Shown here in pieces: positions 1 to 48,297 of a DNA stretch of 64,000 nt. The DNA is from Aricia agestis (taxonomy: Eukaryota; Arthropoda; Insecta; Lepidoptera; Lycaenidae). The notes under the pieces were generated by a model, which was not told the DNA's origin, made no database searches, and saw only the letters and a list, made by a program, of their open reading frames with translations. The translations under genes and the position numbers were made by a program. The stretch lies in NCBI RefSeq assembly GCF_905147365.1, contig NC_056410.1, forward strand, positions 7,539,501 through 7,603,500, written 5' to 3'. The stretch's first letter is position 1; the number at the start of each line of letters is the position of its first letter.

Positions 1-1317
1 AATTTCAGGCCTATATCGATTCTACCGACCTTTAGTAAAATATTTGAAAAAATTATTTTAAAACAATTACTAGTGCATTTTAATTCAAATAATTTGCTGC
101 ACGATAACCAATACGGATTTACTAAGGGTCGATCCACAACGGATGCTGGTATAGGACTTCTTTGTAGTATTTTTGAAGCTTGGGAGGAGTCGCAGGATGC
201 CTTAGGTGTGTTTTGCGATCTCTCCAAAGCCTTCGATTGTGTTGAGCATGCTACATTGATCAGGAAACTGCGCCACTACGGCATAAAGGACTCTGCTCTC
301 AGCCTTTTGACTTCTTACCTTAAAAATAGGACTCAAAGGGTTGAGGTAAATAGTAAAAGGTCCAATGGAACCAAAATAGAATTAGGTGTCCCACAGGGAT
401 CTATCTTAGGCCCATTTCTTTTTCTCATCTATATAAATGACTTACCTTATCTAGTAAAGGATAATAATAATGAGATAGTGCTTTTTGCTGATGACACTTC
501 ACTTATTTTTAAAGTGAAGCGACAACAGTCGAACTACGACGAGGTAAACAGTGCTCTCTCAAAAATAGTACATTGGTTTAATGTTAATAACTTACTTTTA
601 AATTCTAGTAAAACTAAATGTATAAAGTTTACTTTGCCCAATGTTAGGCAAGTCCAAACCAATGTGCTATTAAATGATGAGAAGATGAATTTGGTAGATA
701 ACACTGTATTCCTAGGTATTACACTTGATAGTAAATTACAGTGGGGTCCTCACATTGCTAATCTAGCAGGTAGGCTCAGTTCTGCAGCATATGCAGTCAG
801 AAAAATTAGAGAAATTTCTGACGAAGACACGGCACGATTAGTATATTTTAGTTATTTTCATAGTAGGATGTCATATGGAATCCTTTTATGGGGAAACGCT
901 GCCGACATTAATACAATATTTGTGCTGCAGAAGCGAGCCATACGTTCTATTTATAAAATGTCTGCTTTAGAATCTCTGAGAGATAAATTTAAAGAAATTG
1001 GTATTCTAACTGTTGCTTCTCAATACATTTTGGATAATGTAATATATGTTAGAAAAAATATAAATAAATTTAAAGTTAAAAGTGACATTCACTGTAGAAA
1101 TACTAGAAATAAGCACAAGCTGGACATGCCAGTGATCAGACTTAGTAAAGTCAGTAAATCTTTTAAAGGTCAATGTATACGCCTTTACAATAAAATCCCA
1201 GAAAACGTTCAAAATCTTTCCATTAATAAATTTAAAAAAGTAGTCAAAGAGCGTTTGTGTGCCAAAGCTTATTATAAGGTCAATGATTTCATAGAAGATG
1301 GCACATCTTGGGAGTAG
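1..1317 (+). CDS. Reverse transcriptase of a CR1/Jockey-type LINE, 5' end outside window
   Basis: The frame is open from base 1 to the TAG ending at 1317 (438 codons), so the N-terminal endonuclease and the real start lie left of the window. The product is the LINE ORF2 polymerase, which copies element RNA into DNA at a nicked target site. Visible motifs: NFRPISILPTFSKIFEK at residues 1-17 (RT motif 0/1), a motif A with DLSKAFD near residue 73, GVPQGSILGP near 129 (motif B), FADD at 162-165 (motif C, catalytic aspartates), then FLGITLDSKLQW. The C-terminal thumb and tail follow without a stop or frameshift. No gag-like ORF, integrase or LTR is visible. The clade (CR1, Daphne or Jockey) is inferred from motif style only. 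The intact frame suggests a fairly recent insertion. Confidence 0.9.
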   Translation, partial: NFRPISILPTFSKIFEKIILKQLLVHFNSNNLLHDNQYGFTKGRSTTDAGIGLLCSIFEAWEESQDALGVFCDLSKAFDCVEHATLIRKLRHYGIKDSALSLLTSYLKNRTQRVEVNSKRSNGTKIELGVPQGSILGPFLFLIYINDLPYLVKDNNNEIVLFADDTSLIFKVKRQQSNYDEVNSALSKIVHWFNVNNLLLNSSKTKCIKFTLPNVRQVQTNVLLNDEKMNLVDNTVFLGITLDSKLQWGPHIANLAGRLSSAAYAVRKIREISDEDTARLVYFSYFHSRMSYGILLWGNAADINTIFVLQKRAIRSIYKMSALESLRDKFKEIGILTVASQYILDNVIYVRKNINKFKVKSDIHCRNTRNKHKLDMPVIRLSKVSKSFKGQCIRLYNKIPENVQNLSINKFKKVVKERLCAKAYYKVNDFIEDGTSWE

Positions 1318-1610
1318 GATGGCTTCTTGCAAGGCTACTTCTACATTATTATATTATGACTTACAATTATGTATGTTGACATTGTATATAATATTAAGTT
1401 ACAAAATTGTAAACTTTATTTTAAAAGAATAATTTTTCTCTCACTTTTTTGGTAAAAAGTGGAACCCGTGCGAGTTTCTTACGCCGGTTCTTCTCGCCGG
1501 GGTAGTTCCCGAACCGGTGGTAGGCATCAGGTAGACATTCTGAAAAAATTTGATTCAAATTTACTCAGAAATAAAACATTTTTTATTTTTATTTATTTAT
1601 TTATTTATTT
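1..1610 (+). mobile_element. Non-LTR retrotransposon, 3' part with UTR and tail
   Basis: The RT frame is followed by about 270 bp of 3' UTR and a simple tail of A-rich sequence then (TTTA)n, ending near 1610. The UTR block at about 1455-1530 (GTGCGAGTTTCTTA... CCGGTGGTAGGCA) reappears inverted at 57790-57890, so a second copy of the family lies in the window. Directly after the tail comes the 3' half of a TTAA-flanked DNA element, so the LINE probably landed inside that element. Confidence 0.85.
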
Positions 1611-1863
1611 GCTTTTTTTGTATAATCTAGCCAAATCTGTTTTCTGGACGTTTGAACACAGCGGAAAATCTGGCCATTTTTTTGGGTTTTAGAATGTTCA
1701 TATCTTATTTACTAATAAAATCATAAAAAAAAAGAAAACATAGGGACATCGTATTAGTGGCCGTAGATATTCAGGAAAAAAATTATAACTCTACTAGCAT
1801 TATCCAGGGAGGAAACAGGGGACAACGTTTGTATGGAAAAAAGGGCGGTGTGGACTCCTCTCA
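1611..1863 (+). mobile_element. TTAAGAGGA-terminated DNA element, 3' half
   Basis: Matches the right-hand part of the copies at 15105-15585, 22014-22430 and (inverted) 55606-56103, including the block around ACAACGTTTGTATGGAAAAA and the end GGTGTGGACTCCTCT. Its left half is absent here, presumably displaced by the LINE insertion. No ORF of note; non-autonomous. Confidence 0.75.
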
Positions 1864-2240
1864 ATCAGTGATCAAGCATCGCAAAATAATATATCTTACT
1901 CACATCAAACGCTTTTGCTTTACAAATACCTCTTTGATGTTACCAAGCATGCTACGTACAAAAATATAGAAGGAAAATTAGATTGGTAACGGTTGTTAGG
2001 GTTGTCTGGATTGCTAATTACATTGTGACGTATGGGTCACTCGGCCCTTAGGGATACCTTCGAATATCGTGTTTACTAGACCGATACGAATTTGTATCAT
2101 TCTGTATTTCATAACGACAGAAAAGGTAAATTGAAAATTATCTGTGTTTGGTTGGAAAAATATCTTGATGTTACTAGCACAAGAATTAGAAACGGTTTTC
2201 GTTGAAAACATACATTTTTCCGCCATAAAGATAGACTCTA

Positions 2241-2375
2241 AGGCTGCGTTTCCACCAGAGCTGTGTTTTTAAGAACCAATAGAATCGCTTCATTGACGTG
2301 ACCTCGCTGAGCGCAGCGATCCTATTGGATTTCAAAAACACATTCCTCGCAACATATCTCTGGTGGAAACGCAGT
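2241..2375. mobile_element. Small TIR element (MITE)
   Basis: Terminal inverted repeats CTGCGTTTCCACCAGAG (left, from 2244) and CTCTGGTGGAAACGCAG (right, to 2374) bound about 130 bp with no coding capacity. Superfamily not identified. Confidence 0.7.
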
Positions 2376-2411
2376 GGGGCTTGTAATGTGTCTCTACACA
2401 TTACAAGCCCC
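2376..2411. repeat. Perfect hairpin, 16-bp arms
   Basis: GGGGCTTGTAATGTGT at 2376-2391 is followed by a 4-nt loop and its exact complement at 2396-2411. After one mismatch the pairing continues 4 bp outward. It abuts the right end of the preceding MITE. Confidence 0.8.
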
Positions 2412-2597
2412 GCTGCGTTGGTCTGGTTGGATTAGGCCTATCACCAGATAGGCCTATGCCTATCACCATCGATTATATTATTATATACATAATATACGTA
2501 TAATAAAACTGTAGAAATGACAATTCTGTACATTAAAGATATTAAAAAAATATTAAGCAGGGACTGTCACAACATCGCTATAGAAGCCAAAACTGTG

Positions 2598-3350
2598 GTT
2601 AGTTTTTTGTCTGTCTGTCTGTCTGTATGTTTGTTCCAGCATCACACGAAAACTACTGATCCGATTTGAATGCGGTTTTCACAAATATATTTGTATTCTT
2701 CCAACTTAACATCTGGTGTATAAAAATTTTTTCCTCCACCTCTCTAAGGGGTCAAAAGAGGGGGTCAGATATTGCATCAAACTTATTTCTTTAACATGAA
2801 AACTACTGATCCGATATGAATTTTATGGTTTTCGCCGATATATTTGTCTTCTTCTAACTTCACATCTGATGTATAATTTTTTTTTTTATGAAATAAGGCG
2901 GAAACGAGCAAAAGGGTCACCTGATGGAAAGCAACTTCCGTCGCCCATGGACACTCGCAGCATCAGAAGAGCTGCAGGTGCGTTGCCGGCCTTTTAATAG
3001 GGAATAGGGTAATAGGGGAGGGTAGGGAAGGGAATAAGGTAGGGGATTGGGCCTAAGGTAAACTCATTCACTCGGCGAAAAACAGCGCAAGCGCTGTTTC
3101 ACGCTGGTTTTCTGTGAGAACGTGGAATTGCTCCGGTCGAGACGGCCCATTCGTGCCGAAGCATGGCTCTCCCACGTATGTACTACTGTATTTTTCAATT
3201 TAACATCTGGTATATAAAAATTTTCCCCCCACCCCTCTAAGGGGACAAAAGAGGGGGTAAGATTTTGTATCAAACTTTTTACTTTAACACGAAAACAAGT
3301 GATCCGATTTAAATACGGTTTTCACAGACATTTGTCTTATTTCAACATTA
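2598..3350 (+). repeat. Helitron-like repeat with CTGT microsatellite, split by a SINE
   Basis: Begins with a (CTGT)n tract and contains three diverged copies of a block reading ACTACTGATCCGAT... AACATCTGGTGTATAAAAA... CTCTAAGGGG. This is the common lepidopteran non-autonomous repeat type. A SINE-like element at 2876-3176 interrupts it. The following bases to about 3600 hold one diverged unit of the GGGGCTGCGCCCC type found in the array at 4303-5420. Confidence 0.5.
2876..3176 (-). mobile_element. Poly(A)-tailed SINE-like element, copy 1
   Basis: On the minus strand the element starts at CGTGGGAGAGCCATGC and ends at GCTCGTTTCCGCCTTATTTCAT plus poly(A) (poly-T on the plus strand at about 2879-2887). 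Four other near-full copies lie at 43306-43627 (+), 44465-44763, 46131-46432 and 56491-56833 (all -). Internal features shared by all are a CCCTACCC/CCCTATT-rich tract and a GCGCTTGCGCTG hairpin. I did not find convincing A and B boxes, so SINE status rests on the poly(A) tail, size and orientation pattern. Confidence 0.75.
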
Positions 3351-4302
3351 CACCTGCTCAGCACCAAACCCCCCTAGGTAAGGTTAAGTTGTTAATTAAG
3401 AGTGAATTTATTCTAACCTAAACTAAACATACAGTTAGAGTGTCTTTGGATTAATTTGCTGGGAACTTTGCCCCCGGCCCCTACTTGGGGGGGCTGCGCC
3501 CCCTCAAACCTCCGCTCCTGGTAATGTTGCTAAGAAAAATGGTGTTGCGTCGTTAGTTTTGAGTTTTAATTCTTCTTCTTTAGGAACAAACTAAGTTATT
3601 TATCTTTATCTATATATATAAAACTCAAAGGTGACTGACTGATTGACATAGTGATCTATCAACGCACAGCCCAAACCACTGGACGGATCAGGCTGAAATT
3701 TGGCATGCATGTAGATGTTATGACGCAGGCATCCGCTAAGAAAGTATTTTGATTAATTAGACCCCCAACGGAATAAAATAGGGGATGAAAGTTTGTATGA
3801 AACTTTGTCAATTTTATACCGATCAGGCTGAGACTTTGCATGCATAAAGCAACTATGACTTAAGCATCCCGTAACAAAGGATTTTAAAAATTCTACCCCT
3901 AAGGGGACAAAATAGGGGATGAAAATTTGTATGAAACTTTGTCAATTTTAAACCGATCGGGTTGAGACTTTGCATGCATAAAGCTACTGTGACGTTAGCA
4001 ACCCCTAAGAAAGGATTAAAAGAAAATCCACCACTAAAGGGGTAAAATAGGGGAAATTCTACCCCTGAGGAGATGAAATAGGGGATGAAAGTTCCTCCGT
4101 ATGATATTGAACCTATCAGTACCTAACCTATACATTTTATAATAAAATCTCAAGAAAGTCAATTCTGTACATGAAATATTAAAAAAAAAATACCTGGGAT
4201 GTGGTATATAATCGATATGGAAGCCAAAAATATTTCTATTTTTCTGTACTGTATGTATGTCCAGGATAAACTCAAAAAGTCCTGGCCCCTACGTGTTAAT
4301 TA

Positions 4303-5420
4303 GGAAAATACTAAGTTATTAATTAAAAGTGAAATTATTCTTGATTTCGAGTTTGATCCTGGCCTCTACTTGGGGCGGGGGGGGGGGGGGGGGAGAGCTG
4401 TGCCCCCCAAACCTCCCCTCCTGGAAATATTGCTTAAACAAAACTGTGTCGCGGCGTTAGTGTTAAGTTTTCATTTTTATTTGTTAGGAACATACTAAGT
4501 TATTAATTAAAAGTGAAATTATTCTGACGTAAGCTAAACATAGAGATTCCAAGTTTGCCGCCGTCCCCTACTTGGGGAGCCGCAACCCCCCCAAACCCCC
4601 CCGCTCCTGGAAATGTTGCTCAAAACAAAACTGTGTCGCAGCGTTAATGTTGAGTTTTCATTCTTCCTAATTAGGAACATACTAAGTGATTAATAAAAAG
4701 TGAAATTATTCTTACCTAAGCTAAACATAGAGATTTCGAGTTTGATCCTGGCCCCTACTTGGGGGAACTGCGGCCCTCCAAACCCCCCCGCTCCATGAGA
4801 TGTTGCTAAAAAGAAAACTGTGTCGCAGCGTTAGTGTTGAGTTTTCATTCTTCCTAATTAGGAACATACTAAGTAATTAATAAAAAGTGAAATTATTCTT
4901 ACCTAAGCTAAACATAAAGATTTCGAGTTTGATCCTGGCCCCTACTTGGGGGGGCTGTGCCCCCCCAAACCCCCTGGCTCCTGTAAGTGTTGCTAAAACA
5001 AGACTGTGTCGCGGCGTTAGTGTTGAGTTTTAATTCTTCCTAATTATGAACATACTAAGTTATTAATTAAAAGTGAAATTATTCTGACGTAAGTTAAACA
5101 CAAAGATTTCGAGTTTGATCATGGCCCGGGGCTTGGGGGGGCTGCGCCCCCCCAAACCCCCTGGCTCCTGGAAGTGTTGCTAAAAAAAACTGTGTCGCGG
5201 CGTTAGTTCTGAGTTGTAATTTAAAAGTAAATTACTATGCTGGGAGCAATGCTACAGGCCACTACATGGGAGGGATGTGCCCCCCAAACCCCCGCCTCTT
5301 GAATATGTTGCTTTAAACCAAATGGTGTCGCGTCGTTAGTGTTGAGTTGTAATTCTACTATTTTAGGAACAAAGTAAGTAATTAATTAAAAGTGAATTTA
5401 TTGAAACCTAAACTAAAAAC
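4303..5420 (+). repeat. Tandem array, unit about 186 bp
   Basis: The phrase AGGAACATACTAAGT (or a close variant) recurs at 4303, 4487, 4674, 4861 and 5047, spacing 184, 187, 187 and 186, with a more diverged unit near 5360. Each unit carries CTACTTGGGGGGGCTGCGCC-type G/C blocks and a GTGTCGCGGCGTTAG block. Confidence 0.9.
4377..4393 (+). repeat. 17-base G run
   Basis: An uninterrupted run of 17 G lies in one unit of the tandem array, where the other units have 5 to 8. It could form a G-quadruplex and is a likely site of slippage or sequencing error. Confidence 0.85.
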
Positions 5421-5562
5421 AGGATAGACAGGCTGATATTTTATCTTTGTGATCGGGTCCCGTTTTTACCCTATGAGTAAGGGACCATAAAACGGAGAAA
5501 ATTATTTATCTCTGTTATTATACTATGCTAACGCGGACGAAGTCGCGGGCAACAGCTAGTTA

Positions 5563-6155
5563 GTAAAATTAGTTAGGTAAAATGTTTTAAAGTCTTTCTT
5601 TCAATTTTATCAAAGTTACTACGAAATCCTGTAATTAAGGTGCATAATAAATTGCCAGTAAAGGATTACAACAAAATTATAGAGCGCTATTGTTACTTTT
5701 GTTAAATCGGACAAAATAAAGAACATGTTATTTTGATAAGAATATCTGATTTTTAGTTTAATTTATAGTCCTTGTTTATTCGCGATATAAATGTATAAAT
5801 GCCATAAATTAATGAATAATGAGGCCATAAAAATTGAAATATGCGTCATAAACGAGATCAGATTCAGAAGATATAATGTACTTGGATTAATTATTCCTTC
5901 CTTATTTCTCTATTAAAGTTTCCGGTAAGATTTTGTGTCACAAGGAAGATACACGTACTGAATAGGTATTCAAATAGTCTTTAGAAAAAGTAATAATCTT
6001 TAGAAAAAGGAAGACGTCTAAGATAGTCATTACACTACACTGATTATTTATTACTTACTAGCGATCCGCCCCGGCGTCGCACGGGTATAAAATATATAGC
6101 CACTGAATAAATGATTAATATCGATAGCCTATGATCCTTCACGTGGTCTACTTAT
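5563..6155. other. No gene or repeat recognised
   Basis: AT-rich sequence without a convincing ORF, splice pattern or terminal repeats, apart from a short Helitron-end fragment (GATCCGCCCCGGCGTCGCACGG) near 6064. Confidence 0.5.
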
Positions 6156-6554
6156 TATTCAATTCAATTCAAATATTCTTTATTGTACACACAATACAGA
6201 GAGAATACAAATATAAAAACAAAAATTTGCGGCCTTATTACTAGGTAGCAATCTCTTCCAGGCAACCAGGAGCGAAGATGAAATTGCAGAAGAGATAAGT
6301 GTGCGTGTGCAAACAACAGAATACAAATCTATTGTTAACATTACCTATATGAATTAATATACAAATATACATAATATATACAATAATATTATACATAAAT
6401 ACTAAATTTATCATAAAATAATACTATATTTATATTATAAATACGGAATAACGACGTAGAACAACACGGACATTCCAATAATTTTAAGTGTAACTCAAAA
6501 CATACTCATGAATCACTATTTGAAATTTTTAAGTAGTGCAATTTGACCAGATTT

Positions 6555-6985
6555 TTAAATGAGTTTAACGATTTTTACATGCTTAGGCAAGAAGTTCCAG
6601 AGCTTAACACCGGTAACAACAAACGAGGAACCGTAGTATTTGGTTTGATGCACGGGCATTTCTAGATGATAGTTTGACGCAGATCTTAGCTCCTTTACAG
6701 TGGCTTGACGAAATAAAAATTTGTCTTTGAGGTATAGGGGTAGACTGGGATTATATATAATACAATACACAAGCGACAGGATACGAGCATCTCGACGAAA
6801 ACGTATGGGTAACCACTTCAGACGTCTTCGATATTCAGACATGTGATCGAATTTCTTTAATCCGAAGATAAATCTGATTGCAAGATTCTGAAGTCGCTCG
6901 AGCTTATTTAATTGATCCTCGGTGATATTGGTCATACAAGCATCAGCATAGTCCAGAATTGACAGGAATAAAGATTCAGCAATTT
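6555..6985 (-). pseudogene. LINE ORF2 C-terminal region
   Basis: The minus-strand frame encodes LDYADACMTNITEDQLNKLE, then LQNLAIRFIFGL and RRLKWLPIRFRRDARILSLV, the thumb/C-terminal region typical of CR1/Jockey-type RTs. It ends at a TAA just below 6555. Upstream it joins directly to N-terminal RT sequence, so roughly the whole RT catalytic domain (motifs A-E) has been deleted. Confidence 0.85.
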
Positions 6986-7979
6986 TTATCTTGGTTGGGA
7001 TAGGTAAGAGGTAACTTTGGTTTCGAGGTCTTAGGTAATGGAATTACATTTAAGCATCTTTCCAAGCACTGGGGAAAACACAAGTATCAATACAGTGATT
7101 GAAGATGTGGACCAGTACAGGCGTGATAGAGTCAAGAATAGGAACAATCATCTTACGACTGATTCCACCATCGCCTACAGCATTCGAGGTAATTGATGCA
7201 ATGTGTTTTTAACATCTACTGCAGTGACGTGACTTAGTACAAAGGGCGATGTATCAGGAATCGGTAAATTGGCAAGATGATATCCCATACACTCAGTATG
7301 GGACTTCTGAGTAGGATTGAGTGAGCAAGTGGCGCAAGTAAATTGTTTATTCAATTCATTGGCGTTAATTGAGCAGCTCTTGTTGACAGCACTTTTGCCC
7401 ACCCCAAGTGTCCTTAAAAACTTCCAGACTTTACATGGATCTCCATTTTCAACGGAGGAATGGATATAATGATGCTGGGCGTCCCTACACATTTTATTGC
7501 AGCGATTAATAATTTTTATATATTTGTCCCGATGAACACTACAGTTGGTCCGTTTATATTTTGCTTTTGCAGAGTGTTTTTGACGAATCAAAGTTTTTAT
7601 ATCCTCTGTGAGCCAAGGAGCAGATAACTGCTTTATTTTGACTGGCCTGATTGGATGTATTAAATAATTGTGTTAGTAATGTATTGAAGGCACTTAATTT
7701 TTCATCAACATGGTCAACATCAAAAACAGGTGACCAGTCAATATTGTTTGCATCAATTTTTAAATTGTCGACGTTCAAATCTGAAAAGTTCCTCTGTAGT
7801 ATAACTTTCTTTTTAGGCTTAGGCGGTCGCAAGCTATATGACACGTAAATGAGATCGTGGTAAGAAAATATCTCAGAACACTGTCCATACTTATCAACTA
7901 GGTTAGGGGAAGATACAACAATGAGATCGAGGAGGGATGGAGAGCAACCACGGAAGGTATGGGTAGGATTAAGAGCTTA
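6986..7979 (-). pseudogene. LINE ORF2 endonuclease end and RT start, frameshifted
   Basis: From about 7979 the minus strand encodes SPSLLDLIVVSSPNL then SYHDLIYVSYSLRPPKPKKK, the SxxDLI and SxHDLI motifs at the end of an APE-type endonuclease. A frameshift near 7640 moves the frame so that APWLTEDIKTLIRQKHSAKA continues. A second shift near 7190 leads to the RT entry (ISRKMIVPILDSITPVLVHI, then VIPLPKTSKPK), after which the core is missing. It cannot encode a working protein. Confidence 0.85.
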
Positions 7980-7985
7980 TCTGTG

Positions 7986-8136
7986 CCAAATAACATAAAA
8001 ATTGCTCCAGTAGTTCGCGAGATAAGCCCTTTCAAATAATTAGTCCTAACGTGATAAAATATAGCCTATAGATCCTCGATAAATAGGCTATCTAACATTG
8101 AAATAATCATCAAAATCCGTTGCGTAGTTTTAAAGA
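7986..8136 (-). repeat. Fragment of the 174-bp-unit Helitron-like repeat
   Basis: Shares blocks such as ATCGAGGA... TATAGGCTATATTTTATCACG and GGAGCAATTTTTATGTTATT (inverted) with 10961-11801 and 52790-53167. Fragmentary, without clear ends. Confidence 0.55.
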
Positions 8137-8367
8137 TTAAAGGAGTGAGCACACTGAGACGGGCTGTGCCGGGGCTCAGCGTGCCGGGGCTCATCGCAAA
8201 AATCCGCCTCCATACAATTTGTATGGAAGCGGATGCGCGTATCGCACACTGTGTCGGGGCGCAGAGGATTTCCGCTTCCATACAAATTGTATGGAGGCGG
8301 ATTTTTGCGGTGAGCCCCGGCACGCCGAGCCCCGGCACGGCCCGTCTCAGTGTGCTCACTCCTTTAA
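8137..8367. mobile_element. TTAA-flanked palindromic MITE, copy 1
   Basis: TTAA at 8137-8140 and 8364-8367 flank a 223-bp unit whose arms, starting AGGAGTGAGCACACTGAGAC, pair over about 90 bp each. A short asymmetric centre holds GCGCGTATCGCACACTGTGT. A near-identical copy with the centre reversed lies at 13678-13907. TTAA targeting recalls piggyBac-type MITEs, but the termini are not the usual CCCT, so the superfamily is inferred. Open frames inside are by-products of the palindrome. Confidence 0.85.
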
Positions 8368-8429
8368 GGGAACAAAGGGCCATGAGGAAAAAAAAACGAC
8401 TTTGTTTTATAATATGTATAGATTTACCA

Positions 8430-8614
8430 TCCTAATACTAAAAATGTATGTTACCTCTTCACGCCCAAACCGCTGAACCGATTTTGCTGAAATTTGGTAT
8501 GGAGATACTTTGAATCCCGGGAAAGGACATAGGATAATTCTTATCATGGAAAAATGTACGGTTCCCGGAAGACAAACGATTGTTAGCGCAATGGAGTTGC
8601 GGGCGTCATTATAA
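8430..8614 (+). repeat. Helitron-like repeat, GTTGCGGGCGTCAT type
   Basis: Shares the ordered blocks TTACCTCTTCACGC, AACCGCTGAACCGATTTTGC, TTTGGTATGGAGATACTTTG and GAGTTGCGGGCGTCAT with 35651-35854, 42868-43080, 63800-63985 and inverted 38979-39175. Several of those copies end in CTAG. Non-autonomous. Confidence 0.6.
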
Positions 8615-8954
8615 TTATAATGCGAAAGATAAAAAAGAATGTATATACCTAACTTGCTGGTAATAATATTATAACGAAGAAATAAATTATTGTTAATGAA
8701 GTAAGAAGTCGTGTTAATAAGCTCGCGCCGGCGAAAACCACTTGTTGGTGAATTATAACTTCTTCCTTTCAGAGCTATTTCGAGTTTCAAGCTTTTGTGA
8801 AATACCGAATAGAAAATTCTTCCAAGAGTTTTTATTGTTCAATTCTTACTTATTATTATCATCTGGTTTACTGATTTCAATTTCAATGAGCAAAATTTAA
8901 AATCAGTCGTAATGCTTTAGAATGTGTTTAGAGCTTACGGTGAAAGTAGCATAA

Positions 8955-9475
8955 TAAATTAAGGACAGGGCCCGAGTCCTGATCTAAGGGGGCATTTGCC
9001 CAGAGCGGCAAAAAATGAGGGGCAGCCAAATTGATCTTCCAACATAGCCATTAGCCCTCCACCACCCATGTTTGACAATTTTACCTTCAGGTAGGATAGT
9101 AGAATATTGAGCTATTTTACTTAAATATGTCCTCCCTAAATTATTCCCCAACAAAACTAGCTCATGACATAAATAATATGGTTTTCTTTATGTAAAGGGT
9201 GGCGGAAATAATCATATTTTTATTTTTCTATATTATAGAAACATACGATTTAAAAGTGCTATTTTCGCTACTTTTACGGTGAGCTCTTACACATCACCAG
9301 GACCCCCGCTACCATATGTCCAATGCACACGGGCGCCATCCTCTAGGGGCGCCAAATTGCCATCTTTAAGGGCGCCAAAACCAAGGTCCCAAAAAATTTG
9401 CCTAAAGGGGCGCCAAATTCCTTTTTTTGCACACAGGCGCCAGTAGCCCTTACGGAGGCCCTGCACCCTCAAGTA
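8955..9475 (+). repeat. Degenerate repeat rich in GGCGCCAAA
   Basis: GGGCGCCAAA-type motifs recur at about 9351, 9370, 9411 and 9436, and earlier GGGGCATTTGCCC and CAGAGCGGCAAAA blocks suggest an old transposable element. No termini or coding capacity were recognised. Confidence 0.4.
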
Positions 9476-9639
9476 TGATTAGTGATCACTGTACTGTGTT
9501 ACACGTTGTATACTAATCAATAATAATCATTAATTTTCAGTCGCGCGTTTTAAATGTCTATACTGTCATTAATACTGTCTTAACTCTTAAGATCTAAGAA
9601 TAGACAGTTTTAAAAAATTAAAATGAAAGTCACACAATA

Positions 9640-10281
9640 ATTCATTTATGTATTTATTACAAGTATTTTCAACTGTAGAAGATTTATGTTAGCGAGTTAG
9701 GGCTGAGATAACTATAAATATTGTAAATACATTTATTAATCTAAACGTGACGTTCCTATCTCATGTCTATCTCGCTAAAATAATAAAACTTCAGAAGAAT
9801 ATTACAAAACAATCTACAACTACAACATTTGGCAGTAACAAAGTATCCAAAACGTACAAAATCACATTTAACTACATTATAAAACTAATTATTTGGCACT
9901 TCGGAATTATTCTTAATATTTATAACAATCAAAAGCAACGCACATCCTTAAACGTGTACAGTCAAGTCAATATGTATGTCTGTTTAATTCTCAATTATTT
10001 GTACCGCTTATATGCAGCTTGGAATTCAAAATTTAACATTTGAATATCTTCTTGGGTAGTTGGTAACTTTAATGTTAGTCCATCAATCCCCAAGCGGCAG
10101 CCGGCTGTCACATAACAATTGAACATCTATTGTGTGTGCGATACCCACGATGGAGGTGTTAATATAATTCTTCTCTTACTATTTTGGGCAACAAACTTAG
10201 GCGAGAATAAAACGGAAACACATACAAAACAACAAAAAATCTAGCCTAGCTCTCAGTCAAAAATTAAGCTAAATAAATGCA
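9640..10281 (-). promoter_or_regulatory. AGMO: Probable AGMO 3' UTR with polyadenylation signals
   Basis: Below the stop codon the minus strand is AT-rich without further exons. AATAAA hexamers lie at 9737-9732 and 9658-9653 and would give a 3' UTR of about 540-640 nt. The cleavage site is inferred, and ATTAAA variants nearer the stop are also possible. Confidence 0.4.
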
Positions 10282-48290
<38,009 letters not shown>

Positions 48291-48297
48291 CTTGGTT

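Larger units (their letters stand above)
3605..5559 (+). mobile_element. Helitron-like composite ending in CTAG before T
   Basis: The right end is GCGGACGAAGTCGCGGGC followed by AACAGCTAG and then T, which fits the Helitron rule of a hairpin about 10 nt before a CTRR terminus inserted before T. The left part (3605-4100) has three diverged units beginning near GATCAGGCTGAGACTTTGCA, each with an ACCCCTAAGGGG-type block. The middle is a 186-bp tandem array. No Rep/helicase sequence is present, so it is non-autonomous, and it is probably more than one insertion. Confidence 0.6.
6157..7985 (-). mobile_element. LINE, internally deleted, with (GAATT)n 3' tail
   Basis: The element runs on the minus strand from the end of its endonuclease domain near 7980 to a GAATTGAATTGAAT tail at about 6157-6172. 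Translated pieces in order are endonuclease C-terminus, linker, start of RT and then the C-terminal thumb. The catalytic RT core is missing. Tail type and protein pieces differ from the LINE at 1-1610, so this is a different family. Confidence 0.85.

Noticed and set aside
8066..8476. Overlapping 85-105-codon frames, and the same at 13608-14023
   Set aside because: They lie in the palindromic MITE; the same peptides appear on both strands because the DNA is self-complementary.
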